Of a DNA stretch of 64,000 nt, positions 35,015-44,253 are shown piece by piece. Location of the stretch: positions 6,200,001 to 6,264,000 of the forward strand of contig NZ_CP068595.1 in assembly GCF_016772475.1 (NCBI RefSeq), given 5' to 3'. Numbering within the stretch: the stretch's first letter is position 1; each line of letters starts with the position of its first letter. The DNA is from Paenibacillus sonchi (lineage in GTDB: Bacteria; Bacillota; Bacilli; Paenibacillales; Paenibacillaceae). Made by a program: the position numbers and the translations under genes. The notes under the pieces are model-generated. The model had not been told where the DNA came from and did no database searches. It saw nothing but the letters and a program-made list of their open reading frames with translations.

Positions 35015-35049
35015 GTCAATCGCCTCCCCTCTAAAATAGAGCAGGTTGA

Positions 35050-36147
35050 TTAGTCAATGGAGACGGAATCCTGATGCATTTCATCATTAGAAGTTCTTGG
35101 TCTGCCGTATTCCTGCTCTGCCTGGCTTTCGCTCTTGATATCAATTTTCCAGCCGGTCAGCTTGGCGGCAAGGCGGGCATTCTGCCCTTTAATGCCGATG
35201 GCCAGCGACAATTGATAGTCAGGAACAATGACACGGGCCATTTTCTCCGCTTCAAAGACCTGAACCTCAAGCACCTTGGACGGGCTAAGCGCGTTAGCCA
35301 CATACTCCTGAACCGTATCGGAATAACGGACGATATCAATTTTCTCGCCGCGAAGCTCAGTGACGATCGTCTGAACACGCGTGCCTCTAGGACCTACGCA
35401 TGAACCAACCGGGTCCACTTCCGGGTTGCGCGAGAAGACGGCAATCTTGGAACGGAATCCGGCTTCGCGGGCTACGGAACGAATTTCGACGACACCGTCA
35501 AAAATTTCCGGAACCTCAAGCTCGAACAGGCGTTTCAAGAGTCCGGGATGACTGCGGGACAGCATGATCTGCGGCCCTTTGGTCGTGTTCTCAACCTTGG
35601 TGATATAGGCCTTGATACGTTCGCTTTGCTTGAATTTCTCACCCGGCATCAGTTCGCTGAGCGGCAGCACCGCTTCGATTTTGCCAAGGTCCACATAGAT
35701 GTTGCGCATATCCTGACGCTGCACTAGGCCGGTAACAATGTCATCTTCCTTGTCGATAAAAGCATTATAAATCAGTCCGCGCTCCGCTTCACGAATGCGC
35801 TGGGTCACGACCTGCTTGGCCGTCTGAGCGGCAATGCGGCCGAAATCACGCGGTGTTACTTCAAGCTCGGCGATATCCTCCAGCTGGAAATGCGGGTTGA
35901 TCTCACGCGCGGACATCAGCGAGATTTCGGTGCGGGTATCCAGCACTTCCTCGACAATCAGCTTGCGGGCGAACACCTTGATTACGCCTGTGTTGCGGTT
36001 CATGTCCACACGCACATTCTGCGCGGCATTGAAGTTGCGTTTATAGCTTGAGATCAGCGCAGCTTCAATGGCTTCGAACAACACATCCTTGCTGATGCCC
36101 TTCTCTCTTTCCAGTTCATTCATAGCTTCGATAAAATCCATACTCAT
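35050..36147 (-). CDS. nusA: Transcription termination/antitermination factor NusA
   Basis: Binds RNA polymerase and nascent RNA, affecting pausing and termination. A 365-residue protein: N-terminal polymerase-binding domain (about 1-125, MSMDFIEAMNELEREKG opening), S1 domain (135-200), then two KH domains (about 205-345), including GSCVGPRGTRVQTIV and AIGIKGQNARLAAKLTGW. No C-terminal acidic repeats, as usual in Firmicutes. ATG after AAAGGGGGA. It follows rimP by 26 bp. Confidence 0.97.
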   Translation of the reverse strand: MSMDFIEAMNELEREKGISKDVLFEAIEAALISSYKRNFNAAQNVRVDMNRNTGVIKVFARKLIVEEVLDTRTEISLMSAREINPHFQLEDIAELEVTPRDFGRIAAQTAKQVVTQRIREAERGLIYNAFIDKEDDIVTGLVQRQDMRNIYVDLGKIEAVLPLSELMPGEKFKQSERIKAYITKVENTTKGPQIMLSRSHPGLLKRLFELEVPEIFDGVVEIRSVAREAGFRSKIAVFSRNPEVDPVGSCVGPRGTRVQTIVTELRGEKIDIVRYSDTVQEYVANALSPSKVLEVQVFEAEKMARVIVPDYQLSLAIGIKGQNARLAAKLTGWKIDIKSESQAEQEYGRPRTSNDEMHQDSVSID

Positions 36148-36173
36148 GAAATTCCGGTCCCCCTTTCAAGACG

Positions 36174-36641
36174 TTAAAAAATAATGGCCAATCTCGCACT
36201 GGCGACTTTGGCGTACGGTACAACATGTTCTTTTTTGCCCGCGGAGATGAGCAGTTCCTCGTTCTCGAACGAAAGCAAACGACCTTCGAATTCCTTAAGT
36301 CCTTGAATCGGTTCATATACCGTTACATAGACGTCCTTGCCAACCGCTTTGGCAACATCCGCAGCTTTTTTGAGCGGACGTTCAGCACCCGGCGAGGAAA
36401 CCTCAAGGAAATACGCCTCAGGTATAGGATCATTCTCATCCAGCTTCTGGCTGAAATATTCGCTGATGGTACCGCAGTCATCAATATCAATGCCGCCTTC
36501 CTTGTCCACGAATATGCGCAAAAACCAGTTGGAGCCTTCCTTCACATATTCAACGTCCACCAGTTCGAAACCATTGTCCTCGAGATAGGGCCCGAGCATC
36601 TGCTCTACCGTTTGTTTAATTTTGGATTTGGGTGTGCTCAA
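36174..36641 (-). CDS. rimP: Ribosome maturation factor RimP
   Basis: A 155-residue factor for 30S maturation, needed for S12 binding. The N-terminal domain (about 1-85) contains FELVDVEYVKEGSNWFLRIFVD and EVSSPGAERPL; the C-terminal domain is SH3-like. TTG at 36641 has GGAGG 10 bp upstream and the length matches Bacillus RimP; the frame is open to 36683 but without better signals. It is the first gene of the rimP-nusA-ylxR-ylxQ-infB-rbfA operon, behind a promoter and a leader hairpin. Confidence 0.95.
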   Translation of the reverse strand: MSTPKSKIKQTVEQMLGPYLEDNGFELVDVEYVKEGSNWFLRIFVDKEGGIDIDDCGTISEYFSQKLDENDPIPEAYFLEVSSPGAERPLKKAADVAKAVGKDVYVTVYEPIQGLKEFEGRLLSFENEELLISAGKKEHVVPYAKVASARLAIIF

Positions 36642-36687
36642 AAGAAAATAACCTCCACGAACTTGTCTTTTGCTATATACCAAAGAT

Positions 36688-36711
36688 AAAGAGTGGGTTT
36701 CCCCACTCTTT
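36688..36711 (-). promoter_or_regulatory. Leader hairpin upstream of rimP
   Basis: AAAGAGTGGG and CCCACTCTTT form a perfect 10-bp stem closed by a GAAA tetraloop on the minus strand, about 45 nt before the rimP start and 35 nt after the likely transcription start. The tail ATCTTTGG is not a real T-run. It may be an attenuator or a stabilising 5' hairpin for the nusA operon. Confidence 0.6.
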
Positions 36712-36744
36712 ACACAACGGACTTATCTCATTATTACCAAAAAA

Positions 36745-36773
36745 ATTATACCATAGTGCATCATCACTGACAA
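36745..36773 (-). promoter_or_regulatory. SigA promoter of the rimP-nusA-infB operon
   Basis: TTGTCA (36773..36768) and a perfect TATAAT (36750..36745) at 17-bp spacing on the minus strand, between polC and rimP. Confidence 0.75.
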
Positions 36774-36842
36774 GTGCCGGCCCTTGACTGCCTCATTCGG
36801 CAGGGCATAAAAAGGGGGTTCAACTCCACTTTGTGGGGGTGT

Positions 36843-39800
36843 TTAGAACAGTGAAAGCTGGTTGCTCTCCGGCAATCCGCGGAAGCAGCCCATGCCGTTC
36901 AGCAGTTCGACAACCGTTTTGCTCGCCTTTGATTTCTGCTGGAAATCTTCAATGGACAGAAACTCTCCCGCATCCTTGGCGGCAGCGATATTAATGGCGG
37001 CATTCTCTCCGATTCCCGCCAGAGAAGAGAACGGAGGAATCAGGCTGGTGCCGTCGACGGTAAATTTGGTGGCGTCGGAACGGTACAAATCGATATTCTT
37101 GAAGGTGAAGCCGCGAGCGGTCATCTCCAGGGCCATTTCCAGCACAGGCAGCATCGCTTTTTCCTTCGGCAGCGCCTGGAAGCCTTTCTGCTCAATTTCT
37201 ACGATTTGCCGGCCGATCGCCTCATAGCCTTTGCAGCATAATTCAATGTCAAAATCAGCCGCCCGGACCGAAAAATAGGTCGCATAATATTCAATAGGAT
37301 GATACAGCTTGAAATAAGCAGTTCGTACTGCGGAAATAACATAGGCGGCAGCATGCGCCTTCGGGAACATGTACTGAATCTTCAGACAGGAATCAATATA
37401 CCATCCCGGAACCTTGCATTTCTTCATTTCCTCGATCCATTCGGCGGACAAGCCCTTGCCCTTACGGACACTCTCAGTAATTTTGAAGGCCAGGCCTGCA
37501 TCCATTCCCGCCTTGTAGATCAGGTAGAGCATGATATCATCGCGGCAGCCGATAACCGTCTTGATGTTGCAGGTGTTGTTCTTGATAAGCTCCTGGGCGT
37601 TCCCCAGCCACACCCCTGTTCCGTGGGACAGTCCGGAGATCTGCAGCAGGTCGGCAAAGCTTGACGGCTTCGACTCTACCAGCATCTGCCGGACAAACTT
37701 GGTCCCCATCTCCGGCACTCCATACGTGGCTACCGGTGTACGGATCTGGTCCGGACTGACTCCAAGCGCCTCCGTGGAATTGAACATGCTCATCACCTTG
37801 GGATCATTCATCGGAATGGTCGTCGGATCAACGCCCGTCAAATCCTGAAGCATACGCATCATGGTCGGATCATCGTGTCCCAGAATATCGAGCTTCAGCA
37901 GGTTCGCATCGAACGCGTGGTAATCGAAATGGGTTGTCTTCCATTCGGCAGTGACGTCATCCGCAGGGTACTGCACCGGCGTAATATCTTCGATCTCCAT
38001 ATAATCCGGCAAAACGACGATCCCGCCGGGATGCTGGCCTGTACTCCGTTTCACCCCTGTGCAGCCTGCCGCCAGACGCCCGACCTCGGCTCCGCGCCAG
38101 CGCTTCTGATGATGCTCCTCGTATTTTTTCGTGAAGCCGAAGGCAGTTTTTTCGGCTACTGTACCGATCGTACCTGCCCGGAAAACATTGTCCGGTCCAA
38201 ACATGGTCTTGGTGAAATTATGGGCATTCGGCTGATATTCACCCGAAAAGTTAAGATCGATATCGGGAACCTTATCTCCCTTGAACCCGAGGAAGGTTTC
38301 AAAAGGAATATCCTGCCCTTCACCTCTAAGCTTGCCTCCACAGTTCGGGCAATCCTTGTCCGGGAGGTCGAAGCCGCTCGGCACACTGCCGTCAAGGAAC
38401 CACTCGCTGTGCCGGCACTCCGGATTAACGCAGATATAATGGGCCGGCAGCGGATTTACCTCAGAGATCCCAAGGAAGGTTGCTACTACTGATGATCCTA
38501 CGGAACCACGGGAGCCTACCAGATAGCCGTCCTGATTCGATTTTTTTACCAGCCGCTCCGAGATCAGATAGTTGGCAGAGAAGCCGTATTTGATAATCGG
38601 GGCAAGTTCTTTTTCGAGCCGGGCAACGACGACCTCAGGCAGCTCTTCCCCATAGATTGATTTTGCCGTGTTGTAGCAGGTATTGCGGATTTCTTCGTCG
38701 GCACCTTCAATAATAGGTGTGAACAGCTCGCTCGGGAAAAGCGGATATTCCTCAAAACGCTCAGCCAGCGCTACAGTGTTAGTGACAACAACCTCCAGCG
38801 CTTTTTCCGCACCGAGGAATTCAAATTCAGCCAGCATCTCATCCGTTGTGCGGAAATGGGCGTCCGGCTTTCGCTGGTCCTTCAGCGGGCTGAAGCCGGT
38901 GATGCCATGAATCGTAATATCGCGGAACAGCTTGTCCCGCGGCTCCAGATAATGTACATTTCCGGTGGCAATAACCGGCTTGTTCATCTGTTCGCCAATC
39001 TCACAGATTTTGCGCACAACATCCCGCAAATCCTCTGGACTGGCCACAAAACCCTTGTCCACCAGGTGCATGTACATCGTCAGCGGCTGGATCTCAAGCA
39101 CATCGTAAAATTGCGCGACTTCCATCGCTTCTTCTGTGGTCTTGTTCAGCACCGCTTCAAAAAACTCTCCCCGTTCACACCCGGAAATCACCAGCAAGCC
39201 GTCCCTGTGCTCTTCAAGCTTGGATTTTGGAATGCAAGGCACGCGCTTGTAATACTCCGTATGTGACATAGAAATCAGCTTATACAGATTCTTTTTGCCG
39301 GCCGGATTAAGTGCATATATACCGCAGTGGAACGGCCGGACATTGGAGAGATCGTTGCCGACATAATCATTCAGCCGCTCCAGACGGGTGATGTTCTTCA
39401 GCTTTTCCGCGTCAGCCAGCAAGCCGTTCAAAATGCCCCCCAGTGCCACGGTATCATCCACCGCACGGTGATGGCTCTCCAGCAGAACTTTATATTTATC
39501 CGCCAATGTGTTCAGCCGGTGGTTCTTCATGCTCGGGAACAAGAGACGGGCCAGCTCCAGAGTATCCAGCGAGGGGTTCGGCAATACCGGCTTGCCCAGC
39601 TTTGTCAGTGATGCCTGGATAAACCCCATATCAAATCTGGCATTGTGGGCGACCAGGACGCTGTCCCCGACAAACTCCACGAACTCCTCCAGCACAGGCT
39701 CCAGATCCGGGGCATCCTTCACCATTTCATCGGTGATGTTGGTCAGCTGCTGAATATGGTACGGGATTTTTTCATGCGGATTGACGAATGTCGTATAACG

Positions 39801-41168
39801 GTCCAGCTCCTTGCCTTCACACATTTTGACAGCCGCCAGCTCTGTAATATTATTGCGCGTAATCGACAAACCGGTGGTCTCGATATCGAACACAACATAA
39901 GTAGCTTTCTTCAGGTCAAGCGGCTGCGGATTCTCGACAATATTCACCGAATCATTAACGACATTGGCTTCCACGCCGTAGAGCATTTTGATTTTGTGCT
40001 TGTGGGCAGCGTGATCTGCATCCGGGAAACTCTGGACGACACCGTGATCCGAGACGGCAATCGCCGGATGCCCCCATTTTGCGGCTGTTTTGACATAGGC
40101 ATCAATGGGTGCGACCGCATCCATCGTGCTCATTGTCGTATGCAGATGGAATTCTACCCGTTTCACTGGAGCCAGATCTTTACGGGCAGGAGGCGCCTGC
40201 ACCTCGCACAAATCTGAAGGAATCATGACCAGCTCGGGAATCTGCATAAAACGGTCGTATTCCACTTTGCCGCGTGCTCTGACCCACTTGCCGTTCGCCA
40301 GTTGGCCCATGATCTTCAAATCTTCCTTCGTCTTGGCAAACATTTTGATTTGCAGCGAATCCGTAAAGTCCGTGATGCAGAAAGTGAACAGCGTATTGCC
40401 GTTGCGCAGCTCTTTGCTCTCAAGGCCGAAGATGGTTCCCTGGATGGTGATTTTCTTTTCTTCATCCTGGATTTCAATGATCGGTACAGCCTGCTCCTTG
40501 ATCTCATATCCTACCTGGAGCTTGATCACTTCGTTCGGATCCCCTTCGTCTTCAGGCTCGTCCGGCTCGCTGGCCATCATCATCATTTCCACCAGCTCCC
40601 GTTGCTCCTGCTGCAGCTTCTGCTGGAATTCCTCATAGGCATCCGCTTTGCTCTCATTCTCGGCAATCTGCAGCTTAACCTTCAGGGAGAGGCCGAAAAA
40701 TTTATCGTAAAATTTCACAATCGCGCCTTCGATGCCTTTTTTGCGGGCCAATTCGAGCGACATGGAATCGTTCAGGCTCAGCACCAGCGTACCTTTCTGC
40801 AGTTCTTGAGTGGAACGCGTCAGCCAGCCATTCACAGAAGGAATCTCCCGCTGCACCCATTCCAGAAAAAGCCCCCAATATTCCTGCACAAGCTCCGCTC
40901 TGCTGATTTTTTCATCATATAGGAACAAAAAGCTGACTTTGGCAATATGCTGCAGCTTCTCACGCATTCTGAGTACAAAGGTCCGGTACGTCTGGGCCGG
41001 AACCAAACTTTCTTTGACAATAACAATATGCCAATCATGATTGCCGCGGCTGATCTCCACACGTTCAATGTGTCCGTCCAAGAAGTAGGGATCAATGATT
41101 GCGGGCGGAATTTCTCCCTGCTTCATCAAAAGCTCGAACCGCTTTCTTCTCTCCACGTTCTGTTCCAT
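36843..41168 (-). CDS. polC: DNA polymerase III alpha subunit, PolC type
   Basis: The replicative polymerase of low-GC Gram-positives. A 1441-residue protein: N-terminal domain and OB fold (to about 330), a PHP domain opening with EFHLHTTMSTMDAVAPIDAYV, into which a DEDDh proofreading exonuclease is inserted (VVFDIETTGLSITRNNITELAA), then a zinc-binding region with four Cys (CVNPEC and CPNCGG, near residue 920-955), and the polymerase palm with PDIDLNFSGEYQ. Length is close to the 1437 of Bacillus. ATG at 41168 after AGGTGGGGGAAGC. No partner gene is nearby except proS upstream, the same order as Bacillus (rseP-proS-polC). Confidence 0.97.
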   Translation of the reverse strand: MEQNVERRKRFELLMKQGEIPPAIIDPYFLDGHIERVEISRGNHDWHIVIVKESLVPAQTYRTFVLRMREKLQHIAKVSFLFLYDEKISRAELVQEYWGLFLEWVQREIPSVNGWLTRSTQELQKGTLVLSLNDSMSLELARKKGIEGAIVKFYDKFFGLSLKVKLQIAENESKADAYEEFQQKLQQEQRELVEMMMMASEPDEPEDEGDPNEVIKLQVGYEIKEQAVPIIEIQDEEKKITIQGTIFGLESKELRNGNTLFTFCITDFTDSLQIKMFAKTKEDLKIMGQLANGKWVRARGKVEYDRFMQIPELVMIPSDLCEVQAPPARKDLAPVKRVEFHLHTTMSTMDAVAPIDAYVKTAAKWGHPAIAVSDHGVVQSFPDADHAAHKHKIKMLYGVEANVVNDSVNIVENPQPLDLKKATYVVFDIETTGLSITRNNITELAAVKMCEGKELDRYTTFVNPHEKIPYHIQQLTNITDEMVKDAPDLEPVLEEFVEFVGDSVLVAHNARFDMGFIQASLTKLGKPVLPNPSLDTLELARLLFPSMKNHRLNTLADKYKVLLESHHRAVDDTVALGGILNGLLADAEKLKNITRLERLNDYVGNDLSNVRPFHCGIYALNPAGKKNLYKLISMSHTEYYKRVPCIPKSKLEEHRDGLLVISGCERGEFFEAVLNKTTEEAMEVAQFYDVLEIQPLTMYMHLVDKGFVASPEDLRDVVRKICEIGEQMNKPVIATGNVHYLEPRDKLFRDITIHGITGFSPLKDQRKPDAHFRTTDEMLAEFEFLGAEKALEVVVTNTVALAERFEEYPLFPSELFTPIIEGADEEIRNTCYNTAKSIYGEELPEVVVARLEKELAPIIKYGFSANYLISERLVKKSNQDGYLVGSRGSVGSSVVATFLGISEVNPLPAHYICVNPECRHSEWFLDGSVPSGFDLPDKDCPNCGGKLRGEGQDIPFETFLGFKGDKVPDIDLNFSGEYQPNAHNFTKTMFGPDNVFRAGTIGTVAEKTAFGFTKKYEEHHQKRWRGAEVGRLAAGCTGVKRSTGQHPGGIVVLPDYMEIEDITPVQYPADDVTAEWKTTHFDYHAFDANLLKLDILGHDDPTMMRMLQDLTGVDPTTIPMNDPKVMSMFNSTEALGVSPDQIRTPVATYGVPEMGTKFVRQMLVESKPSSFADLLQISGLSHGTGVWLGNAQELIKNNTCNIKTVIGCRDDIMLYLIYKAGMDAGLAFKITESVRKGKGLSAEWIEEMKKCKVPGWYIDSCLKIQYMFPKAHAAAYVISAVRTAYFKLYHPIEYYATYFSVRAADFDIELCCKGYEAIGRQIVEIEQKGFQALPKEKAMLPVLEMALEMTARGFTFKNIDLYRSDATKFTVDGTSLIPPFSSLAGIGENAAINIAAAKDAGEFLSIEDFQQKSKASKTVVELLNGMGCFRGLPESNQLSLF

Positions 41169-41346
41169 GCTTCCCCCACCTAACTTACGCAATGATAAAA
41201 ATGCCCAATCCCGGAATAAAATAAAAAATCAGATTGTAAAAAGCTTCCGGGTCAAAAAGCTTTGGGTTCTTTCGGCCCGCCGACTCCTCTCACCAGAAGC
41301 TAGATTTACGCGCTTGAATCATAATCATAAACAATACAGAAGCAAA

Positions 41347-42795
41347 TTAATAGGCTTTGGCAAAAACAACCGTATGCTCTGCCGGCTTGCCGCAGCAAAT
41401 GCAGACTTGCTTGTTCTCCGCAGGGTTAAACGGAATGTTGCGGCTGGTTGCGCCGGTTTCTTCCTTGACCTTGGATTCGCATTCCTCGGAGCCGCACCAG
41501 CCTGCCAGCGCAAAGCCGCGTTTCTCTTCCATAGAAGCTTTCATTTCATCGAGCGTATCTACCGAATAAAAATGATCCTCGCGGAATTTCAGCGCGCGCT
41601 CGAACATCTCGTTATGCACCTGCTCCAGCATCGCCTGCACTTCTTCCACCAGGTTCTCCTGCTGAATAACCTTCTTCTCTCCGCTGATCCGCGAGACCAG
41701 CACACAAACGCCGTTCTCCATATCACGCGGCCCCAGCTCCAGACGGACTGGCACTCCGCGCATTTCGTACTCATTGAATTTCCAGCCCGGAGTCACATCT
41801 GCCCGGTCGTCCACACGCACCCGGATGCCTGCACTTTTGAGCTCTTTGAACAGCTCATCCGTACGCCCAATGACAGCGTCACGGGTTTTGGGAGGGCCGA
41901 TCGGAATCATAATGACTTGAGTAGGCGCAACTTTTGGAGGCAGTGCAAGCCCGCGGTCATCACCGTGCACCATAATCATCGAACCGATCAGGCGTGTGCT
42001 TGTCCCCCAGGAAGTGGTGTGTACATACTCAAGCACGTTGTCCCGGCTCAGATACTGGATTTCAAACGCAACCGCAAATTTGGTGCCCAGATAATGCGAG
42101 GTTCCCGCCTGCACGGCACGCCCATCTTTCATCATCGCTTCAATGGAATACGTATCTACCGCACCGGCAAAACGTTCCGAAGGCGTCTTCTGGCCGGTAA
42201 TGACCGGTATCGCCAGATAGCCTTCTACAAAATCACGGTAGATCTCCAGCATCTGCATCGTTTCTTCTCGCGCTTCAGTCTCATTTTCATGGGCGGTGTG
42301 GCCCTCCTGCCAGAGAAACTCGCTCGTGCGGATGAAAGGCAGTGTGCGTTTCTCCCAGCGGACTACGTTGGCCCATTGATTGATCAGGACCGGCAGATCC
42401 CGGTAAGACTGAATCCATTTGGAATACATATGGCCGATCATCGTTTCCGAAGTCGGACGGATCGCCAGACGTTCTTCCAGTTGATCCCCGCCCGCTTCCG
42501 TTACCCAAGGCAGTTCGGGGTTGAAGCCTTCAATATGATCCTTTTCCTTCTGGAAAAAGCTCTCCGGAATGAACATTGGAAAATAAGCGTTCCGGTGCCC
42601 GGTCTCCTTGAAGCGGCGGTTCATTTCCTCCTGGATATGCTCCCAGATTTCAAAACCGTCCGGTTTGAACACTATACAGCCGCGGACCGGAGAGTAGTCC
42701 ATCAAATCCGCTTTTTTGATTACATCAATATACCAGCGTGAGAAATCCTCGCCCTGCGGCGTGATCTCCGTAACGAACTGCTTATCTTTGGCCAT
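41347..42795 (-). CDS. proS: Prolyl-tRNA synthetase, archaeal/eukaryal-type
   Basis: Charges tRNA-Pro with proline. At 482 residues and without the editing (INS) domain between motifs 2 and 3, it belongs to the shorter archaeal/eukaryal-like group, not the ~565-residue bacterial type found at this locus in Bacillus subtilis. Class II motifs are visible (RPTSETMIGHMYSKWI; RTSEFLWQEGHTAH). The C-terminal domain has CGSEECESKVKEETGATSRNIPF followed by CICCGKPAEHTVVFAKAY, a zinc-type Cys set ending in Tyr as usual for this group. ATG at 42795 after AGGAGG. Confidence 0.93.
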   Translation of the reverse strand: MAKDKQFVTEITPQGEDFSRWYIDVIKKADLMDYSPVRGCIVFKPDGFEIWEHIQEEMNRRFKETGHRNAYFPMFIPESFFQKEKDHIEGFNPELPWVTEAGGDQLEERLAIRPTSETMIGHMYSKWIQSYRDLPVLINQWANVVRWEKRTLPFIRTSEFLWQEGHTAHENETEAREETMQMLEIYRDFVEGYLAIPVITGQKTPSERFAGAVDTYSIEAMMKDGRAVQAGTSHYLGTKFAVAFEIQYLSRDNVLEYVHTTSWGTSTRLIGSMIMVHGDDRGLALPPKVAPTQVIMIPIGPPKTRDAVIGRTDELFKELKSAGIRVRVDDRADVTPGWKFNEYEMRGVPVRLELGPRDMENGVCVLVSRISGEKKVIQQENLVEEVQAMLEQVHNEMFERALKFREDHFYSVDTLDEMKASMEEKRGFALAGWCGSEECESKVKEETGATSRNIPFNPAENKQVCICCGKPAEHTVVFAKAY

Positions 42796-42830
42796 TTCTT
42801 GAAATCCTCCTAATTTCGCCCACAAAAAAA

Positions 42831-44105
42831 TCAACCGCTGATGAGGCGCAATATATCATTATAAGTAACGGCAATCATCACGAGGAACAGCAGGGCAAAG
42901 CCCACGAAATGAACCATGCCTTCCCGGCTTGGATCGACCGGCTTGCCGCGCAGCGCCTCTACACCCAGGAAGACGAGACGGCTCCCGTCCAGCGCCGGAA
43001 TAGGCAGCAGATTGAATATTCCCAGGTACAGGCTAAGAATTGCCGCCCAATAGGTCAGATATTGAATCCCCTGCTGCGCAATCTGGCCGGTCATCTGGAA
43101 TGTGCCTACAGGACCGGAAATGTCGTCCATGTTGAACTTGTTGATCAGCTGCTTGAATCCGATGAAGATCAGCTTGGTGGTATCCACCATAGCTGTGCCT
43201 GATTTGGTTATCGTCTCTCCAAAACCGGCTTTACGGGTAGGCAGTTCAGGGGTAATCCCTACTTTGCCGCCTTCTTCACCCTCCATGCTGCGGGGAATCA
43301 TAGATACGTTATAGGTTTCTTCGCCGCGCTGAAGGGTCCACTGCATTTCCTTGCCTTTGGACGCCGACGTCAGCGAAATCATCTTCTGATAATCCCCGCC
43401 AATTTTCTCCCCGTTTATGGATACGACGATATCGCCCTTCTGCAGTCCGGCTTCTTCTGCCGGCATGTTCACACTTACATCACCAATCTTCACATACGTA
43501 GGGTTTTCAATCTTAATTCCGGCCATTTGCAGATGGATGGCGAATAGCACAAAGGCCAGCAGAAAGTTCATCACCGGTCCGGCAAAAATCGCTATTGCGC
43601 GCTGACCCACCGTTTTGCTGCCAAACTGGCGGTCCTTGGGGGCAATCTGTGTCTGCTGGGTACCCTTGATCAGCATAGCTTGGGGATGAACATCATAGAC
43701 AGTTACTTCCCCATCCACATCAAGGCGGATTTTCAATTCATTCTCCAGATCTGTATACTGCGCTTCCCCACGGATTACATTTCTGCGCGTATCGAGGGAA
43801 TCCAGGTAAATGTTCTTGACTTTGTTATCTTGTCCGAGTCTTACGGCTATGGTCTGACCAGGGCCAATCTCAATGATCTCCGGGTCTTCACCAGCCATCC
43901 GCGCATATCCCCCAAAGGGAAGCAGACGAAGGGTGAACTGAGTTTCATTGCGTTTATAAGAAAACAGTTTCGGGCCGAAACCGATAGCAAATTCCCGCAC
44001 GAGAATACCGGCGCGTTTGGCAAAATAATAATGCCCCCACTCATGTACTGTCACCAGTACAAAGAACATAAGCACCGTTAAAAAAACGACTCTTACCATT
44101 TCCAT
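42831..44105 (-). CDS. rseP: RIP zinc metalloprotease RseP/RasP
   Basis: Intramembrane site-2 protease that cleaves anti-sigma factors and signal-peptide remnants. A 424-residue protein with the zinc motif HEWGH at residues 21-25 in the first membrane helix, a PDZ domain at about 205-285 (EEAGLQKGDIVVSINGEKIGG), a third conserved motif NLLPIPALDGSRLVF near residue 365, and four predicted membrane segments. An additional region at about 65-165, between helix 1 and 2, holds an insertion that many shorter homologues lack. ATG start, 35 bp before the proS start region. Confidence 0.94.
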   Translation of the reverse strand: MEMVRVVFLTVLMFFVLVTVHEWGHYYFAKRAGILVREFAIGFGPKLFSYKRNETQFTLRLLPFGGYARMAGEDPEIIEIGPGQTIAVRLGQDNKVKNIYLDSLDTRRNVIRGEAQYTDLENELKIRLDVDGEVTVYDVHPQAMLIKGTQQTQIAPKDRQFGSKTVGQRAIAIFAGPVMNFLLAFVLFAIHLQMAGIKIENPTYVKIGDVSVNMPAEEAGLQKGDIVVSINGEKIGGDYQKMISLTSASKGKEMQWTLQRGEETYNVSMIPRSMEGEEGGKVGITPELPTRKAGFGETITKSGTAMVDTTKLIFIGFKQLINKFNMDDISGPVGTFQMTGQIAQQGIQYLTYWAAILSLYLGIFNLLPIPALDGSRLVFLGVEALRGKPVDPSREGMVHFVGFALLFLVMIAVTYNDILRLISG

Positions 44106-44253
44106 GCGTAACTTTCCCCCTTTAGGTGTAAGACCGAAGTATGTCCTCTTAATTTATCATTATTCCAAGACCTTGCACAAGAGAATCACCAGCTCCAGCC
44201 TATTTTTCAGGGTAAAGCAAAGATTTCTGGTCTAAACCTTGATTTTCACGGTT

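Noticed and set aside
36780..36842. Terminator directly after polC
   Set aside because: C-rich stretches are on the same strand and do not pair; only a 5-bp stem without a T-run can be formed.
41095..42741. Open frame of 548 codons on the plus strand, opposite proS
   Set aside because: Antisense to a certain gene, no ribosome site, no recognisable family.
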